DNA of 64,000 nucleotides. Source: Clostridia bacterium (GTDB taxonomy: Bacteria > Bacillota > Clostridia > Oscillospirales > Acutalibacteraceae). Under the pieces are notes generated by a model. It was not told the DNA's origin and made no database searches. It saw only the letters and a list, made by a program, of their open reading frames with translations. The DNA lies in contig JAFQOT010000014.1 in NCBI GenBank assembly GCA_017403065.1, positions 62,001 through 126,000 of the forward strand. The letters are read 5' to 3'. The position numbers and the translations under genes are program-made. Each line of letters starts with the position of its first letter. The first letter of the stretch is position 1. This document shows positions 26,514 through 35,484 of the stretch, piece by piece.

Positions 26514-26912
26514 ATGGCTACTGCTAAAAAAGCGACTTCTACAAGACGTCGTCGCGAAAAGAAAAATATTGAACGTGGCGCTGCCCATATCCAGTCTACC
26601 TTCAACAATACTATCGTAACTATCACCGATACACAGGGTAACGCTCTTTCATGGGCTTCTGCCGGTGAGTTAGGATTCAGAGGCTCAAGAAAGTCTACTC
26701 CTTTCGCAGCTCAGTCTGCAGCTGAAACTGCTGCTAAAGCTGCTATGGAGCATGGTCTTAAGACTGTTGAAGTATACGTAAAGGGACCAGGTGCCGGTCG
26801 TGAAGCTGCTATCCGCGCTTTACAGACTGCAGGTCTTGAAGTTAGCATGATTAAAGATGTTACTCCAATTCCTCACAATGGCTGCCGTCCTCCCAAGAGA
26901 AGACGCGTTTAA
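26514..26912 (+). CDS. rpsK: 30S ribosomal protein S11
   Basis: A 132-residue platform protein. [40 protein letters not shown] and [17 protein letters not shown] are diagnostic. Confidence 0.98.
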   Translation: MATAKKATSTRRRREKKNIERGAAHIQSTFNNTIVTITDTQGNALSWASAGELGFRGSRKSTPFAAQSAAETAAKAAMEHGLKTVEVYVKGPGAGREAAIRALQTAGLEVSMIKDVTPIPHNGCRPPKRRRV

Positions 26913-26928
26913 TTATTAACTATACCTT

Positions 26929-26945
26929 TGCAAATTAAATTTGCA
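26929..26945 (+). other. Hairpin in the rpsK-rpsD spacer
   Basis: TGCAAAT pairs perfectly with ATTTGCA around a TAA loop, 24 bases before the rpsD start. Confidence 0.5.
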
Positions 26946-26968
26946 GAAATTATTTGGAGGTGCAAAAG

Positions 26969-27595
26969 ATGGCAAGATATACCGGTGCAGTATGCAGACT
27001 TTGCCGCCGTGAAGGTCAAAAATTATTCCTTAAGGGCGAAAGATGCTATTCTGATAAATGTTCTGTAAGTGTCAGAGCTTATGCTCCTGGCCAACACGGA
27101 CAAGGCAGAAAGAAACTGTCTGAGTACGGTTTACAGCTTCGCGCTAAGCAGACCGCAAGACGTTTCTACGGTGTTCAGGAAAATCAGTTCCATCACTATT
27201 TTGAGATTGCTGAGAGAAAGCAGGGTATCACTGGTGATAACCTTTTAAAAATTCTCGAAAGCCGTCTTGATAACGTTGTTTACAGAGTAGGCTTTGCTTC
27301 CTCTCGTGCAGAAGCAAGACAGCTCGTTGGTCACGGTCATTTCGAGGTAAATGGCAAGCGTGTAGATATCGCTTCCTATCTCCTCAAAGCAGGTGATGTT
27401 GTTTCTATCTGCGAAAAGGCACGCGGCAGCGAGAAGATTAAGGCTGTTGTAGAAGCTAACAGCGCAAGACCTGTTCCTGCTTGGATCGATTTAGACCGCG
27501 AAGCTTTATCAGCTAAGGTTATCAATCTTCCAACCAGAGAGCAAATCGAGGCTCCTGTTGAAGAACAGCTTATTGTCGAATTCTACTCTAAGTAA
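26969..27595 (+). CDS. rpsD: 30S ribosomal protein S4, zinc-binding form
   Basis: A 208-residue primary assembly protein. The N-terminus [20 protein letters not shown] with a second pair in [10 protein letters not shown] gives four cysteines for zinc. [20 protein letters not shown] and the S4 domain [20 protein letters not shown] follow. I use ATG 26969, preceded by GGAGG; an upstream in-frame TTG overlaps that site. S4 often autoregulates the alpha operon. Confidence 0.98.
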   Translation: MARYTGAVCRLCRREGQKLFLKGERCYSDKCSVSVRAYAPGQHGQGRKKLSEYGLQLRAKQTARRFYGVQENQFHHYFEIAERKQGITGDNLLKILESRLDNVVYRVGFASSRAEARQLVGHGHFEVNGKRVDIASYLLKAGDVVSICEKARGSEKIKAVVEANSARPVPAWIDLDREALSAKVINLPTREQIEAPVEEQLIVEFYSK

Positions 27596-27620
27596 TAATT
27601 TATTACTTTTCATTTGCCTG

Positions 27621-27655
27621 CCGTACAAGGCGCATTTAAAAAATTTACTGTACGG
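27621..27655 (+). other. Hairpin in the rpsD-rpoA spacer
   Basis: CCGTACA pairs perfectly with TGTACGG, enclosing 21 bases. It ends 17 bases before the rpoA start and its downstream arm overlaps the ACGGAG that precedes the rpoA site. Confidence 0.55.
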
Positions 27656-27672
27656 AGAAACGGAGCTTTTAA

Positions 27673-28620
27673 ATGATAGAAATTGAAAAGCCCAGAATTG
27701 AAACCGTTGAAATGACTGCTGACGGAACCTACGGCAAGTTCGTTATGGAACCGTTAGAGCGTGGATACGCTACAACACTTGGAAACAGTATGAGAAGAGT
27801 TCTTCTTTCTATACTTCCAGGCGTTGCGGCAACTTCAGTTCGTATCGACGGTGTTGTACATGAGTTTTCAACTATCCCAGGTGTTAAGGAAGATGTTACC
27901 GAAATCATCCTCAATATCAAGGGCTTAATTGCAAAGCTTCATGCAGACACTGCAAAGAAAGTTTATGTTGAGGCAGAGGGTCCATGCGTGGTTACCGCCG
28001 CTTCAATCAAGGCTGATTCAGAAGTTGAAATATTAAATCCTGATATGCATATCGCTACTCTTGATGAGGGCGCAACTCTTAACATGGAGATTGTACTTGA
28101 CAAGGGCAGAGGATATGTACCTGCTGATCAAAATAAGCTTCAACAGAATGTAATCGGCGTAATTCCTGTCGACTCTATTTATACACCTGTGCTTAAGGCT
28201 AACTTCACAGTTGACAATACCCGTGTTGGTAACGTTACCGATAAGGGCAAGTTAACTCTTGAGGTTTGGACCGATGGCTCTCTTAAGGCTAACGAGGCTG
28301 TTTCAATGTCTGCAAAGGTATTGATGGAGCATTTAGAATTATTCCTCGATTTAGCTGAGGGTGTCAGCGAAACCGAAAGCATTATGGCTGAAAAGAGCGA
28401 CGATGAGGCTTCAAAGGTTCTCGATTTAACCATCGACGAATTAGATTTATCTGTTCGTAGCTTTAACTGCTTAAAGCGTGCAGGTATCAACACAGTTGAA
28501 GACCTTATCAACAAGTCTGAAGAGGATATGATGAAGGTTAGAAACTTAGGACGTAAATCTCTTGAAGAGGTTATCGCTAAGTTAAATTCCTTTGGATATA
28601 CCCTCAAAAAAGAAGACTAA
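27673..28620 (+). CDS. rpoA: RNA polymerase alpha subunit
   Basis: A 315-residue subunit that nucleates RNA polymerase assembly. The N-terminal domain has [20 protein letters not shown] at about residues 31-50, and the C-terminal DNA- and activator-binding domain has [20 protein letters not shown] and [15 protein letters not shown]. The length is standard. Confidence 0.98.
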   Translation: MIEIEKPRIETVEMTADGTYGKFVMEPLERGYATTLGNSMRRVLLSILPGVAATSVRIDGVVHEFSTIPGVKEDVTEIILNIKGLIAKLHADTAKKVYVEAEGPCVVTAASIKADSEVEILNPDMHIATLDEGATLNMEIVLDKGRGYVPADQNKLQQNVIGVIPVDSIYTPVLKANFTVDNTRVGNVTDKGKLTLEVWTDGSLKANEAVSMSAKVLMEHLELFLDLAEGVSETESIMAEKSDDEASKVLDLTIDELDLSVRSFNCLKRAGINTVEDLINKSEEDMMKVRNLGRKSLEEVIAKLNSFGYTLKKED

Positions 28621-28630
28621 TACAAAATAA

Positions 28631-28673
28631 TGATAGCAGAATATTAAGATTATGTCTTAAGGTTCTGTCATCA
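28631..28673 (+). other. Hairpin in the rpoA-rplQ spacer
   Basis: The 18-base arms 28631-28648 and 28656-28673 match at 14 of 18 positions, enclosing a seven-base loop. The rplQ start is 26 bases downstream. Confidence 0.55.
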
Positions 28674-28698
28674 ATCACTGTTTAAGGAGTGAATAGAA

Positions 28699-29040
28699 AT
28701 GCCAGGTACCCGTAAACTCGGTAGAACCAGCGATCATAGAACTGCTATGCTTAGAGCAATGGTTACTTTCTTACTTGAAAACGGTAAGATTGAAACAACT
28801 GTTACTCGCGCTAAAGAAGTAAGAGCAATGGCAGAAAAGTATATTACACTCGCTAAAAATAATACATTAGCAAGCAAGCGTCAGGCTTTGGCTTTTATTA
28901 CTAAGGAAGACGTTGTAGCAAAGCTTTACAACGAAATTGCTCCTAAGTATATGGATGTAAACGGCGGTTACTGCCGTATTACAAAAACAGGCCCACGTCG
29001 CGGCGATGCTGCTGAAATGGCTATTATTGAGTTAATATAA
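28699..29040 (+). CDS. rplQ: 50S ribosomal protein L17
   Basis: A 113-residue protein near the tunnel exit. [20 protein letters not shown] and [20 protein letters not shown] are diagnostic. It ends the superoperon. In many Firmicutes the ECF transporter energising genes follow rplQ; here a terminator and then hrcA follow. Confidence 0.98.
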   Translation: MPGTRKLGRTSDHRTAMLRAMVTFLLENGKIETTVTRAKEVRAMAEKYITLAKNNTLASKRQALAFITKEDVVAKLYNEIAPKYMDVNGGYCRITKTGPRRGDAAEMAIIELI

Positions 29041-29117
29041 TTTAGTCCTCACATTGTGGGAGTGTCTATACGGCACTGATAATGTGTGTACTAAACCTTA
29101 GGGAATAAAAACGTATT

Positions 29118-29158
29118 AAACCGCCCAAGTGTTAGAAATAACACTTGGGCGGTTTTCG
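29118..29158 (+). terminator. Strong terminator of the S10-spc-alpha operon
   Basis: A perfect 17-bp stem (29118-29134 with 29139-29155) has a GAAA tetraloop and ends in T residues. A run of A on the 5' side makes it potentially bidirectional. Confidence 0.9.
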
Positions 29159-29162
29159 TTAT

Positions 29163-29193
29163 AAAAAAAGGTGTGCAACCGAAGCCACACACC
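29163..29193 (-). terminator. Minus-strand terminator-like hairpin
   Basis: Read on the minus strand, GGTGTG...CACACC encloses a UUCG-containing inner stem and is followed by seven T residues. No gene reads into it from the right on this strand except the AT-rich region upstream of hrcA. Confidence 0.55.
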
Positions 29194-29199
29194 GAAAAA

Positions 29200-29468
29200 C
29201 CATAACTCCAGTTGTCGCCGAACAAACATATTCCACATAACACCAAGTATGCAAAATAGAGTATGCATTTTTACCAAAATAAAAATACACACTTAGTTTA
29301 TGCAGAAAAAATATTTAGTTTGTTTGGCAAAATTAATATATAACACTTTCTATTATTTTACAACCAATTAAAAAAATAAATTTTCTGTTGTTTTAGAATC
29401 AAATAAAAAGATTTAAAAGCTAAATACAACAAAAGTCAGGGAAAGTCAAAAAAATTTTTAAAAAACTA
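29200..29468. other. AT-rich intergenic region before hrcA, no gene supported
   Basis: About 270 bases of very AT-rich sequence lie between the terminators and the hrcA promoter. Direct and inverted repeats such as AGTATGCA/TATGCAT are visible, but no open frame with a ribosome binding site. A minus-strand small RNA ending at the 29163-29193 hairpin is possible, but I found no convincing promoter for it. Confidence 0.4.
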
Positions 29469-29496
29469 TTGACAAATGGAAAAAATAGCATATAAT
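29469..29496 (+). promoter_or_regulatory. Promoter of the hrcA-grpE-dnaK-dnaJ operon
   Basis: Perfect TTGACA and TATAAT hexamers are separated by 16 bases. The start of transcription would fall at the left edge of the CIRCE element, so HrcA bound there would block initiation. Confidence 0.85.
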
Positions 29497-29504
29497 AATA
29501 ATTG

Positions 29505-29531
29505 TTAGCACTCGAAACGACAGAGTGCTAA
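29505..29531 (+). promoter_or_regulatory. CIRCE operator
   Basis: TTAGCACTC, nine bases, then GAGTGCTAA is a perfect match to the CIRCE consensus. It is the HrcA binding site and lies 22 bases before hrcA, giving autoregulated heat-shock control. Confidence 0.97.
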
Positions 29532-29553
29532 AATGAAACAGAGGTGATAAGAT

Positions 29554-30588
29554 ATGGAGCTTACCCCTCGTAAGCAGGCGGTTTTAAAGGCTATTGTTAA
29601 AGCCTATATTGAAACCGGAGAGCCAGTAGGCTCTAAGATTTTAACTCAGCTTTTAGATAATGCCCCATCATCTGCCACCTTAAGAAATGAAATGAGTGAG
29701 CTTTGCGAATTGGGCTTTTTGGCTCAGCCCCATACCTCTGCAGGCAGAGTGCCTACAAGCTACGGTTATAAATTTTATGTAGATTCGCTGATGCACAAGG
29801 ACCAAATCCCGCAAAAAACTGCCCAGTTTATTGATGAGCAGTTGGCTGAAATCAACTGCGAGCCTGAGGGAATACCCGCACAGGTGGGCAAAATAATCTC
29901 AAGCCTGACAGGGCTTCCCGCAATAGCCTGTCTTGTTACTGATACGCCACCAAAGGTAAAAAGGATAGAGCTTTTGCCTATTGGCAGAAATTCTCTTATG
30001 CTACTTGTTATTACAAATGACGGCAGAACAAGAAACCGAGTTTTCAGACTTTTAAAGCCCTTTTTTAAGGATGCGCAGGACTGTTTTCATAATATTTGTG
30101 AAAACAGAATCAAGGGCAAAACGGTGGATATGCTTAACAAGGGCTATATGCAAACTGTAATTGCTGAGTCGGGCGCTTACGCCTTGGAGCTGATGCCTAT
30201 TTTCACCGCGGTTTTCGAAACTGCCGCTGAAATAGAAGAAAAGGCTGTCACTCTAAGCGGCGAAAATGCTCTTTACAATATAAGCGGTAATGAGGAGTCG
30301 GCAAAGAGGATCTTATCCCTTATAAACCGACGTGACCCGATAATTTCAGTTCTTGAGGGAATAGAAAATTCAGCAGGGGCAGTTTTCGGTGTAGATACAG
30401 GCTACAGTGAGCTTGTAAAGGATACTATTATTGCCGCAAAATTCGGCGTTGCTGATAAATATAAGGGTTATTTAGGAATTATCGGTCCTACGAGAATTTC
30501 TTATGATAAAATAATGCCGGTTGTTGAATACGCAGCCGAAAAACTGACTAAAATTATGACAGAAGCACAAAAGGATATGGAGGATTAA
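29554..30588 (+). CDS. hrcA: Heat-inducible transcription repressor HrcA
   Basis: A 344-residue repressor of class I heat-shock genes. The N-terminal winged helix has ELTPRKQAVLKAIVKAYIET, GEPVGSKIL and SSATLRNEMSELCELGFLAQ, PHTSAGRVPT. A GAF-like domain and the C-terminal LGIIGPTRISYDKIMPVVEY follow. The first gene after a perfect CIRCE, with GAGGTGAT before the ATG. Confidence 0.98.
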   Translation: MELTPRKQAVLKAIVKAYIETGEPVGSKILTQLLDNAPSSATLRNEMSELCELGFLAQPHTSAGRVPTSYGYKFYVDSLMHKDQIPQKTAQFIDEQLAEINCEPEGIPAQVGKIISSLTGLPAIACLVTDTPPKVKRIELLPIGRNSLMLLVITNDGRTRNRVFRLLKPFFKDAQDCFHNICENRIKGKTVDMLNKGYMQTVIAESGAYALELMPIFTAVFETAAEIEEKAVTLSGENALYNISGNEESAKRILSLINRRDPIISVLEGIENSAGAVFGVDTGYSELVKDTIIAAKFGVADKYKGYLGIIGPTRISYDKIMPVVEYAAEKLTKIMTEAQKDMED

Positions 30589-30591
30589 GCC

Positions 30592-31128
30592 GTGGCAGAG
30601 GAAAAGAAAATCACCCAAGAGGAAGCTGTTGAGGCAGAGGCTGTAAAACCTGAAAAGGAAAAAAAGGAAAAGAAAAGCAAGGCTAATGCTGAGCTTGAAA
30701 AGGTTAAAACAGAGCTTGAGCAAAAGAATGACCTGCTTTTACGCACAGCCGCAGAATTTGACAATTTTAAAAAGCGTACTGAACGTGAAAGGGCTACCAT
30801 AGCCGAATTTGCCAAGGCAAACGTAATAAAAGAGCTTTTACCTATAATTGATAATATTGACAGAGCGAATACAATCGAAGATAAGGAAAGTGCTGATTAT
30901 ATAAAGGGCATTGAAATGATAGTGAAGCAGTTTGAGGCTTTATCTGACAGGCTTGGTATTAAGGAAATAGCAGCTGTGGGCGATACATTCGACCCCGCTT
31001 TACACGAGGCAGTAATGCATATAGAGGATGAAGCATTAGGGGAAAATGTAATCGCCGAGGTTTTACAAAAAGGCTTTAAAATAGGTGACACCGTAATCAG
31101 ACCTGCAATGGTCAAGGTTGCCAACTAA
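30592..31128 (+). CDS. grpE: Nucleotide exchange factor GrpE
   Basis: A 178-residue dimeric cochaperone that releases ADP from DnaK. A charged N-terminal segment (about 1-35) and a long coiled coil ([20 protein letters not shown]) precede [16 protein letters not shown] and the beta-wing [27 protein letters not shown]. The start is GTG at 30592 with GGAGG of the hrcA end upstream. Confidence 0.97.
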   Translation: MAEEKKITQEEAVEAEAVKPEKEKKEKKSKANAELEKVKTELEQKNDLLLRTAAEFDNFKKRTERERATIAEFAKANVIKELLPIIDNIDRANTIEDKESADYIKGIEMIVKQFEALSDRLGIKEIAAVGDTFDPALHEAVMHIEDEALGENVIAEVLQKGFKIGDTVIRPAMVKVAN

Positions 31129-31163
31129 TTAAATATAAACATAAACATTTGGAGGAAAACAAA

Positions 31164-32993
31164 ATGGGAAAAATTATTGGTATAGACTTAGGTACAACTA
31201 ACTCTTGCGTAGCAGTTATGGAGGGCGGCGAGCCTGTAGTAATAGCTAACGCTGAAGGCGGCAGAACTACACCGTCTGTGGTAGCTTTTTCTAAAACAGG
31301 AGAAAGAATGGTAGGTCAGGTTGCAAAGCGTCAGGCTATTACAAATCCTGACAGAACAATCAGCTCTATCAAGCGTGAGATGGGTACTACCTACACCGTA
31401 ACTATTGATGATAAGAAATACACCCCACAGGAGATTTCTGCCATTATTTTACAGAAGCTAAAGGCAGATGCAGAGGCATACTTAGGTCAGCCTGTAACCG
31501 AAGCTGTAATCACAGTTCCTGCTTATTTTACCGACGCTCAGCGTCAAGCTACCAAGGATGCAGGCAAAATCGCAGGTCTTGAGGTTAAGAGAATTATAAA
31601 CGAGCCTACAGCTGCTGCTTTAGCATACAGTATTGATAAGGAAGATGACCAGAAGGTTATGGTATATGACCTTGGCGGCGGTACCTTTGACGTTTCTATT
31701 ATAGAAATGGGCGACGGCGTTCAAGAAGTTCTTGCTACAGCAGGTAACAACAAGCTTGGCGGTGACGATTTCGACAAGAGAGTAATGGATTATATCGTTG
31801 CTACCTTTAAGGCTGAACAGGGTATCGACCTTTCGGGCGACAAGATGGCTATGCAACGTGTAAAGGAAGCTGCAGAAAAGGCAAAAATCGACCTTTCGGG
31901 TATGACAACTACAGATATCAATCTTCCTTTCATTACTGCTGATTCTACAGGACCTAAGCATTTTGAAACCACACTTACAAGAGCTAAATTTAACGAGCTT
32001 ACAGCCGACCTTGTAGATGCTACAATGGGACCTGTTCGTCAGGCGCTTGCAGACTCAGGTCTTAACAAGGGTGATATCAATAAGGTTCTTATGGTAGGCG
32101 GCTCTTCAAGAATCCCTGCTGTTCAGGAGGCTGTTAAGGCATTTATGGGCACCGAGCCATTTAAGGGAATAAACCCCGACGAGTGTGTTGCATTGGGCGC
32201 ATCACTACAGGCAGGTGTTCTTGGCGGCGATGTTAAAGGACTTCTTCTTTTAGACGTAACCCCTCTTTCTTTGGGAATTGAAACTATGGGCGGCGTTTCT
32301 ACAAAGGTTATTGAAAGAAACACTACCATACCTGCTAAGAAGAGCCAGATTTTCTCTACTGCAGCTGACGGTCAGACCTCGGTTGAGGTACATGTTTTAC
32401 AGGGTGAGCGCGAGTTTGCTAAGGATAACAAGACTTTAGGCGTATTCCACCTTGACGGTATTGCTCCTGCTCCACGCGGAATCCCTCAAATTGAAGTAAC
32501 CTTTGATATTGATGCTAACGGTATTGTACACGTTTCTGCTAAGGACCTTGGCACAGGCAAGGAAAATAATATAACTATCACCTCTAATACCAATATGTCA
32601 AAGGACGATATTGACAAGGCTGTTAAGGAAGCTGAGGAATATGCCGCAGAGGATAAGAAGCGTCGTGAGGCTGTTGACATCCGAAACAATGCGGACCAGA
32701 TGATTTATCAGACCGAAAAGACTGTAAGTGAATTCGGCGATAAGCTTTCTGACGAGGAAAAGGCTAAAATTGACACAGCTAAGGAAGCTTTAAAGGAAGC
32801 CTTAAAGGGCGAGGATATTGAGGCTATTAAGGCTAAGCAAGAGGATTTACAGAAAGAAATTTTTGCCGTAAGCGAAAAGATTTACAAGGCTGCAAATCCA
32901 CAGGGAGCTGACGGTCAGGCTGCAGGCGGCGAAGCTCAGGCAGACCCTAATGTTTACGAGGCTGACTTTACAGATGTTGACGACAACAAATAA
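31164..32993 (+). CDS. dnaK: Chaperone DnaK (Hsp70)
   Basis: A 609-residue Hsp70. The ATPase domain begins [20 protein letters not shown] and includes [16 protein letters not shown] and [11 protein letters not shown]; the substrate-binding domain starts after [19 protein letters not shown]; the tail ends in an acidic [12 protein letters not shown] use ATG 31164 with GGAGG ten bases upstream; an in-frame TTG 15 bases earlier overlaps this site. Confidence 0.98.
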   Translation: MGKIIGIDLGTTNSCVAVMEGGEPVVIANAEGGRTTPSVVAFSKTGERMVGQVAKRQAITNPDRTISSIKREMGTTYTVTIDDKKYTPQEISAIILQKLKADAEAYLGQPVTEAVITVPAYFTDAQRQATKDAGKIAGLEVKRIINEPTAAALAYSIDKEDDQKVMVYDLGGGTFDVSIIEMGDGVQEVLATAGNNKLGGDDFDKRVMDYIVATFKAEQGIDLSGDKMAMQRVKEAAEKAKIDLSGMTTTDINLPFITADSTGPKHFETTLTRAKFNELTADLVDATMGPVRQALADSGLNKGDINKVLMVGGSSRIPAVQEAVKAFMGTEPFKGINPDECVALGASLQAGVLGGDVKGLLLLDVTPLSLGIETMGGVSTKVIERNTTIPAKKSQIFSTAADGQTSVEVHVLQGEREFAKDNKTLGVFHLDGIAPAPRGIPQIEVTFDIDANGIVHVSAKDLGTGKENNITITSNTNMSKDDIDKAVKEAEEYAAEDKKRREAVDIRNNADQMIYQTEKTVSEFGDKLSDEEKAKIDTAKEALKEALKGEDIEAIKAKQEDLQKEIFAVSEKIYKAANPQGADGQAAGGEAQADPNVYEADFTDVDDNK

Positions 32994-33015
32994 TTATCAG
33001 GAAAGATTATTTGTT

Positions 33016-33099
33016 AGTGAAGAGTGAAAAGTGAATAGTGAAAAGTAAAGGTGTTTACTCTGCAAAGGACATATAAAAACACAATACTTATTCACTATT
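33016..33099 (+). repeat. Heptamer tandem repeat with inverted counterpart between dnaK and dnaJ
   Basis: Five tandem copies of a 7-base unit AGTGAAN (last copy AGTAAAG) occupy 33016-33050. AATAGTGAA at 33034-33042 pairs perfectly with TTCACTATT at 33091-33099, and GTGTTT with AAACAC lies inside. The result is a potential hairpin in the 136-base dnaK-dnaJ gap, possibly tuning dnaJ expression relative to dnaK. Confidence 0.65.
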
Positions 33100-33129
33100 G
33101 CTTTTTACCGATTTTTAGGAGAAATTATT

Positions 33130-34290
33130 TTGGCTGACGATAAAAGAGATTATTATGAAGTCTTGGGTGTGGATAAATCTGTATCTGAAGACGAATTAAA
33201 AAAAGCATATAGAAAAGCGGCAAAAAAATATCACCCTGACTTAAATCCTGGTGATGCGGCAGCTGAAAAAAGCTTTAAAGAGGTAAACGAAGCCTACGAG
33301 GTTTTGTCTGACAGTGAAAAGCGAGCCCGCTATGACCAATTCGGTCATGCAGGGGTAGATCCCAATTTTAACGCTGCAGGCGGCGGTTTCGGTGGCGGCT
33401 TTGGTGGCGGCTTCGGTGACTTTGGCGATTTAGGGGATATTTTTGGCTCTATTTTCGGCGGTGGCTTTGGCGGCGGCAGACGTAGTAATCCAAACGCGCC
33501 AAGACGCGGCAATGACACCTCGGCTACCATTACCATTTCCTTTGAGGAAGCGGCAAAGGGCTGCAAAAAGAAGATAAAAATCACAAAGATTGACAACTGC
33601 AAAGAATGTGGCGGTAGCGGCGCTGCAAAGGGAACAAGCGCGAAAACCTGTCCTACCTGTAGAGGTACAGGTCAGGTTACGGCTGCTCAGCGAACACCTT
33701 TCGGCGTAATGCAAACTCAAACAGTATGCAACCAATGTCACGGTAGCGGAAAGATTATTGAAAAGCCCTGTAGCACCTGTAATGGTAAGGGCAGAATTCG
33801 TCACACAATAGACCAGACGATAGAAATTCCCGCCGGTATTGATGACGGTCAGGTAATAAATCTTCGCTCGGGCGGTGATGCGGGAATAAACGGCGGACCT
33901 GCAGGTGACCTCAGAATAAATGTAAATGTTAGACCCCACCCCATTTTCGAGCGTGACGGTTACGATGTTTTCTGCGAAATACCCATAACCTTTGCACAGG
34001 CCGCTTTGGGCGCAGAAATTACAGTTCCCACCCTCGATGGTAAGGTTAAATTTACAATACACGAGGGCACACAGTCGGGCGACGAGTTCAAGCTAAGAGG
34101 CAAGGGCATTCAAAGGCTTAACTACAGCGGCAAGGGTGACCAGTATGTCAAGGTTGTAGTAGAAGTTCCCAGAGATTTAAGTAAATCTCAAAAGGAAAAG
34201 CTTAAAGAGTTTGATTCTGCTACCAATGAAAAAAATTATAAAAAGAATAAGACTTTTACCGAAAAAGTAAAGGATTTCTTTAAGGAATAA
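33130..34290 (+). CDS. dnaJ: Chaperone DnaJ (Hsp40, type I)
   Basis: A 386-residue cochaperone that stimulates DnaK ATPase. The J domain covers residues 5-70 with HPD at 35-37, followed by a long Gly/Phe-rich stretch (about 78-120), four zinc motifs ([32 protein letters not shown]) and the C-terminal substrate domain. The start codon is TTG with AGGAG upstream. It ends the hrcA operon at a strong terminator. Confidence 0.97.
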   Translation: MADDKRDYYEVLGVDKSVSEDELKKAYRKAAKKYHPDLNPGDAAAEKSFKEVNEAYEVLSDSEKRARYDQFGHAGVDPNFNAAGGGFGGGFGGGFGDFGDLGDIFGSIFGGGFGGGRRSNPNAPRRGNDTSATITISFEEAAKGCKKKIKITKIDNCKECGGSGAAKGTSAKTCPTCRGTGQVTAAQRTPFGVMQTQTVCNQCHGSGKIIEKPCSTCNGKGRIRHTIDQTIEIPAGIDDGQVINLRSGGDAGINGGPAGDLRINVNVRPHPIFERDGYDVFCEIPITFAQAALGAEITVPTLDGKVKFTIHEGTQSGDEFKLRGKGIQRLNYSGKGDQYVKVVVEVPRDLSKSQKEKLKEFDSATNEKNYKKNKTFTEKVKDFFKE

Positions 34291-34294
34291 AATA

Positions 34295-34336
34295 AAACCA
34301 CAGTTAAGGATAATGTGACTTAACTGTGGTTTGTTT
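34295..34336. terminator. Bidirectional terminator between dnaJ and thiT
   Basis: A perfect 14-bp stem (34295-34308 with 34319-34332) starts with A residues and ends in T residues, suitable for both convergent units. Confidence 0.85.
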
Positions 34337-34903
34337 TTAAATTATTTGCTTTTTAATTTGGGGAGCATTGAATGTAAATGCAGCTCCGATTAAGGTTATA
34401 ACAAGCTCGGGTAGCATATAGGAACCATTGTAGCAAAGGGAATAAAGCCAAGCACTATCCCAACTGCACCAAATATCAAAAATAATAGCGCCTGATGTAA
34501 AATGGCATAAAAATCTTAAAACAATAACAAGAGCGGTTGATAGCATTAACCCTAATGTACCTTTTTTGGCAAAAATTCCGCCAAAGCCTAAAAGTGTAAA
34601 CGGAACAATATAGTCTAAAAGGATTGTACCCACAAGGCTTAACGGGGTAAGCCCCCAACCCAGAACACCATCTAAGGCGATACCTAAAATAAGTTGAATC
34701 AGGGAGTAAACAAAGGCTGACCCTAAGCCCCATTTTAAGCCAAGCATAGCCGACAGCATAATTATAGGAAGCATAGATAACAGGGTGACACTTCCGCCAA
34801 GAGGCAGCTCGTAAATTTTAATCATACTTAAGGCGGTGGCTAAAGCAATAAATATTGAGCTTAAGCTTAGTTTGAAAATAGGTTTGTTTTTGTGTTTAGT
34901 CAT
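34337..34903 (-). CDS. thiT: Thiamine-specific ECF transporter S component ThiT
   Basis: A 188-residue membrane protein with about six hydrophobic helices. The ThiT fingerprint is present: LPLGGSVTLLSMLPIIMLS, LKWGLGSAFVYSLIQLILG and RFLCHFTSGAIIFDIW near residue 129. It captures thiamine and needs the shared ECF ATPases EcfA/EcfA' and EcfT, which are not in this window. Control by the TPP riboswitch directly upstream confirms the substrate. AAAGGAG precedes the ATG. Confidence 0.95.
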   Translation of the reverse strand: MTKHKNKPIFKLSLSSIFIALATALSMIKIYELPLGGSVTLLSMLPIIMLSAMLGLKWGLGSAFVYSLIQLILGIALDGVLGWGLTPLSLVGTILLDYIVPFTLLGFGGIFAKKGTLGLMLSTALVIVLRFLCHFTSGAIIFDIWCSWDSAWLYSLCYNGSYMLPELVITLIGAAFTFNAPQIKKQII

Positions 34904-34973
34904 TTTAAAGACTCCTTTTCTGTTTTTTTTTGCAATTACCTGTGGGGGAATAAGGCTTAACTGACATCTTTGG

Positions 34974-35007
34974 AAAACAGAAAAGCCACAGGCAATACAC
35001 CTGTGGC
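34974..35007 (-). terminator. Terminator of the TPP riboswitch
   Basis: On the minus strand GCCACAGG pairs with CCTGTGGC (arms 35000-35007 and 34985-34992) and is followed by TTTTCTGTTTT. It lies just after the aptamer, so ligand binding probably promotes termination. Confidence 0.85.
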
Positions 35008-35019
35008 AATACTTTTTGC

Positions 35020-35113
35020 GTATTTTCCTACGGCGGCATTATCCGCATCAGGTTAAAGGTCGGAGTCATAAAAAGGACTCCCTCTCAGCCTGAGTTTCAT
35101 CAAGCTCCCTATT
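35020..35113 (-). promoter_or_regulatory. TPP riboswitch (THI element)
   Basis: The conserved aptamer sequences are present in order on the minus strand: GGGAGC, then CTGAGAGGGAG, then CTTTAACCTGATGCGGATAA, then TGCCGCCGTAGGAAAAT. It senses thiamine pyrophosphate and controls thiT through the hairpin at 34985-35007. Confidence 0.96.
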
Positions 35114-35121
35114 GCGAGATG

Positions 35122-35150
35122 ATTATATCACCTTTGCTTTAATATGTCAA
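35122..35150 (-). promoter_or_regulatory. Promoter of the TPP riboswitch-thiT unit
   Basis: Perfect TTGACA and TATAAT are 17 bases apart on the minus strand, ending just before the aptamer and 10 bases after the stop of the 76-residue gene. Confidence 0.85.
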
Positions 35151-35160
35151 GGGTGAAAAT

Positions 35161-35391
35161 TTATTTATTTTGCAGCCATTCCTCTGCCTTCGCCTTAGAC
35201 ATTCTTTTAATATTTTCCTCAGGGTAGACAGATTCGTCGCCGCCGTTTGTGTAAAGGAAATACTTTCCGTCGGCTGTCTGGTAAAGAGTTTCTTCATAGC
35301 CCTTAGGGTCACCATACATTCCTGAAGAAACCTTTTTTATAATATTTGCAGTATCGGTGTTATATTCTACCTTGCATATAATTTTTTGCAT
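35161..35391 (-). CDS. Small conserved-looking protein of unknown function
   Basis: A 76-residue soluble protein I do not recognise functionally. It contains KIICKVEYNTDTANIIKKVS, YGDPKGYEETLYQTADGKYF and YPEENIKRMSKAKAEEWLQ; the middle part looks like a short beta-sheet (YFLYTNGGDE) and the end is helical and charged. There is a good promoter at 35424-35452 and an AAGGAG site, so it is probably real and expressed alone. It has no signal peptide or membrane segment. Nothing around it (thiT, methyltransferase) defines its role. Confidence 0.75.
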   Translation of the reverse strand: MQKIICKVEYNTDTANIIKKVSSGMYGDPKGYEETLYQTADGKYFLYTNGGDESVYPEENIKRMSKAKAEEWLQNK

Positions 35392-35423
35392 TGTAATTTC
35401 TCCTTAATATGTATTATAGAAAC

Positions 35424-35452
35424 ATTATACCTTACCTTTTCAAAAATTTCAA
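35424..35452 (-). promoter_or_regulatory. Promoter for the 76-residue gene
   Basis: TTGAAA and TATAAT are 17 bases apart on the minus strand, about 33 bases before the ATG at 35391. Confidence 0.7.
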
Positions 35453-35484
35453 CCGAGAAAAAAAGGTAATAATGGCGAAAAAAG

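Noticed and set aside
33373..33490. GGC/GGT-rich repetitive stretch
   Set aside because: It encodes the normal Gly/Phe region of DnaJ, not an independent repeat.
33430..34062. 210-codon minus-strand frame opposite dnaJ
   Set aside because: A shadow of the real gene, caused by codon bias of the Gly-rich and zinc-finger coding regions.
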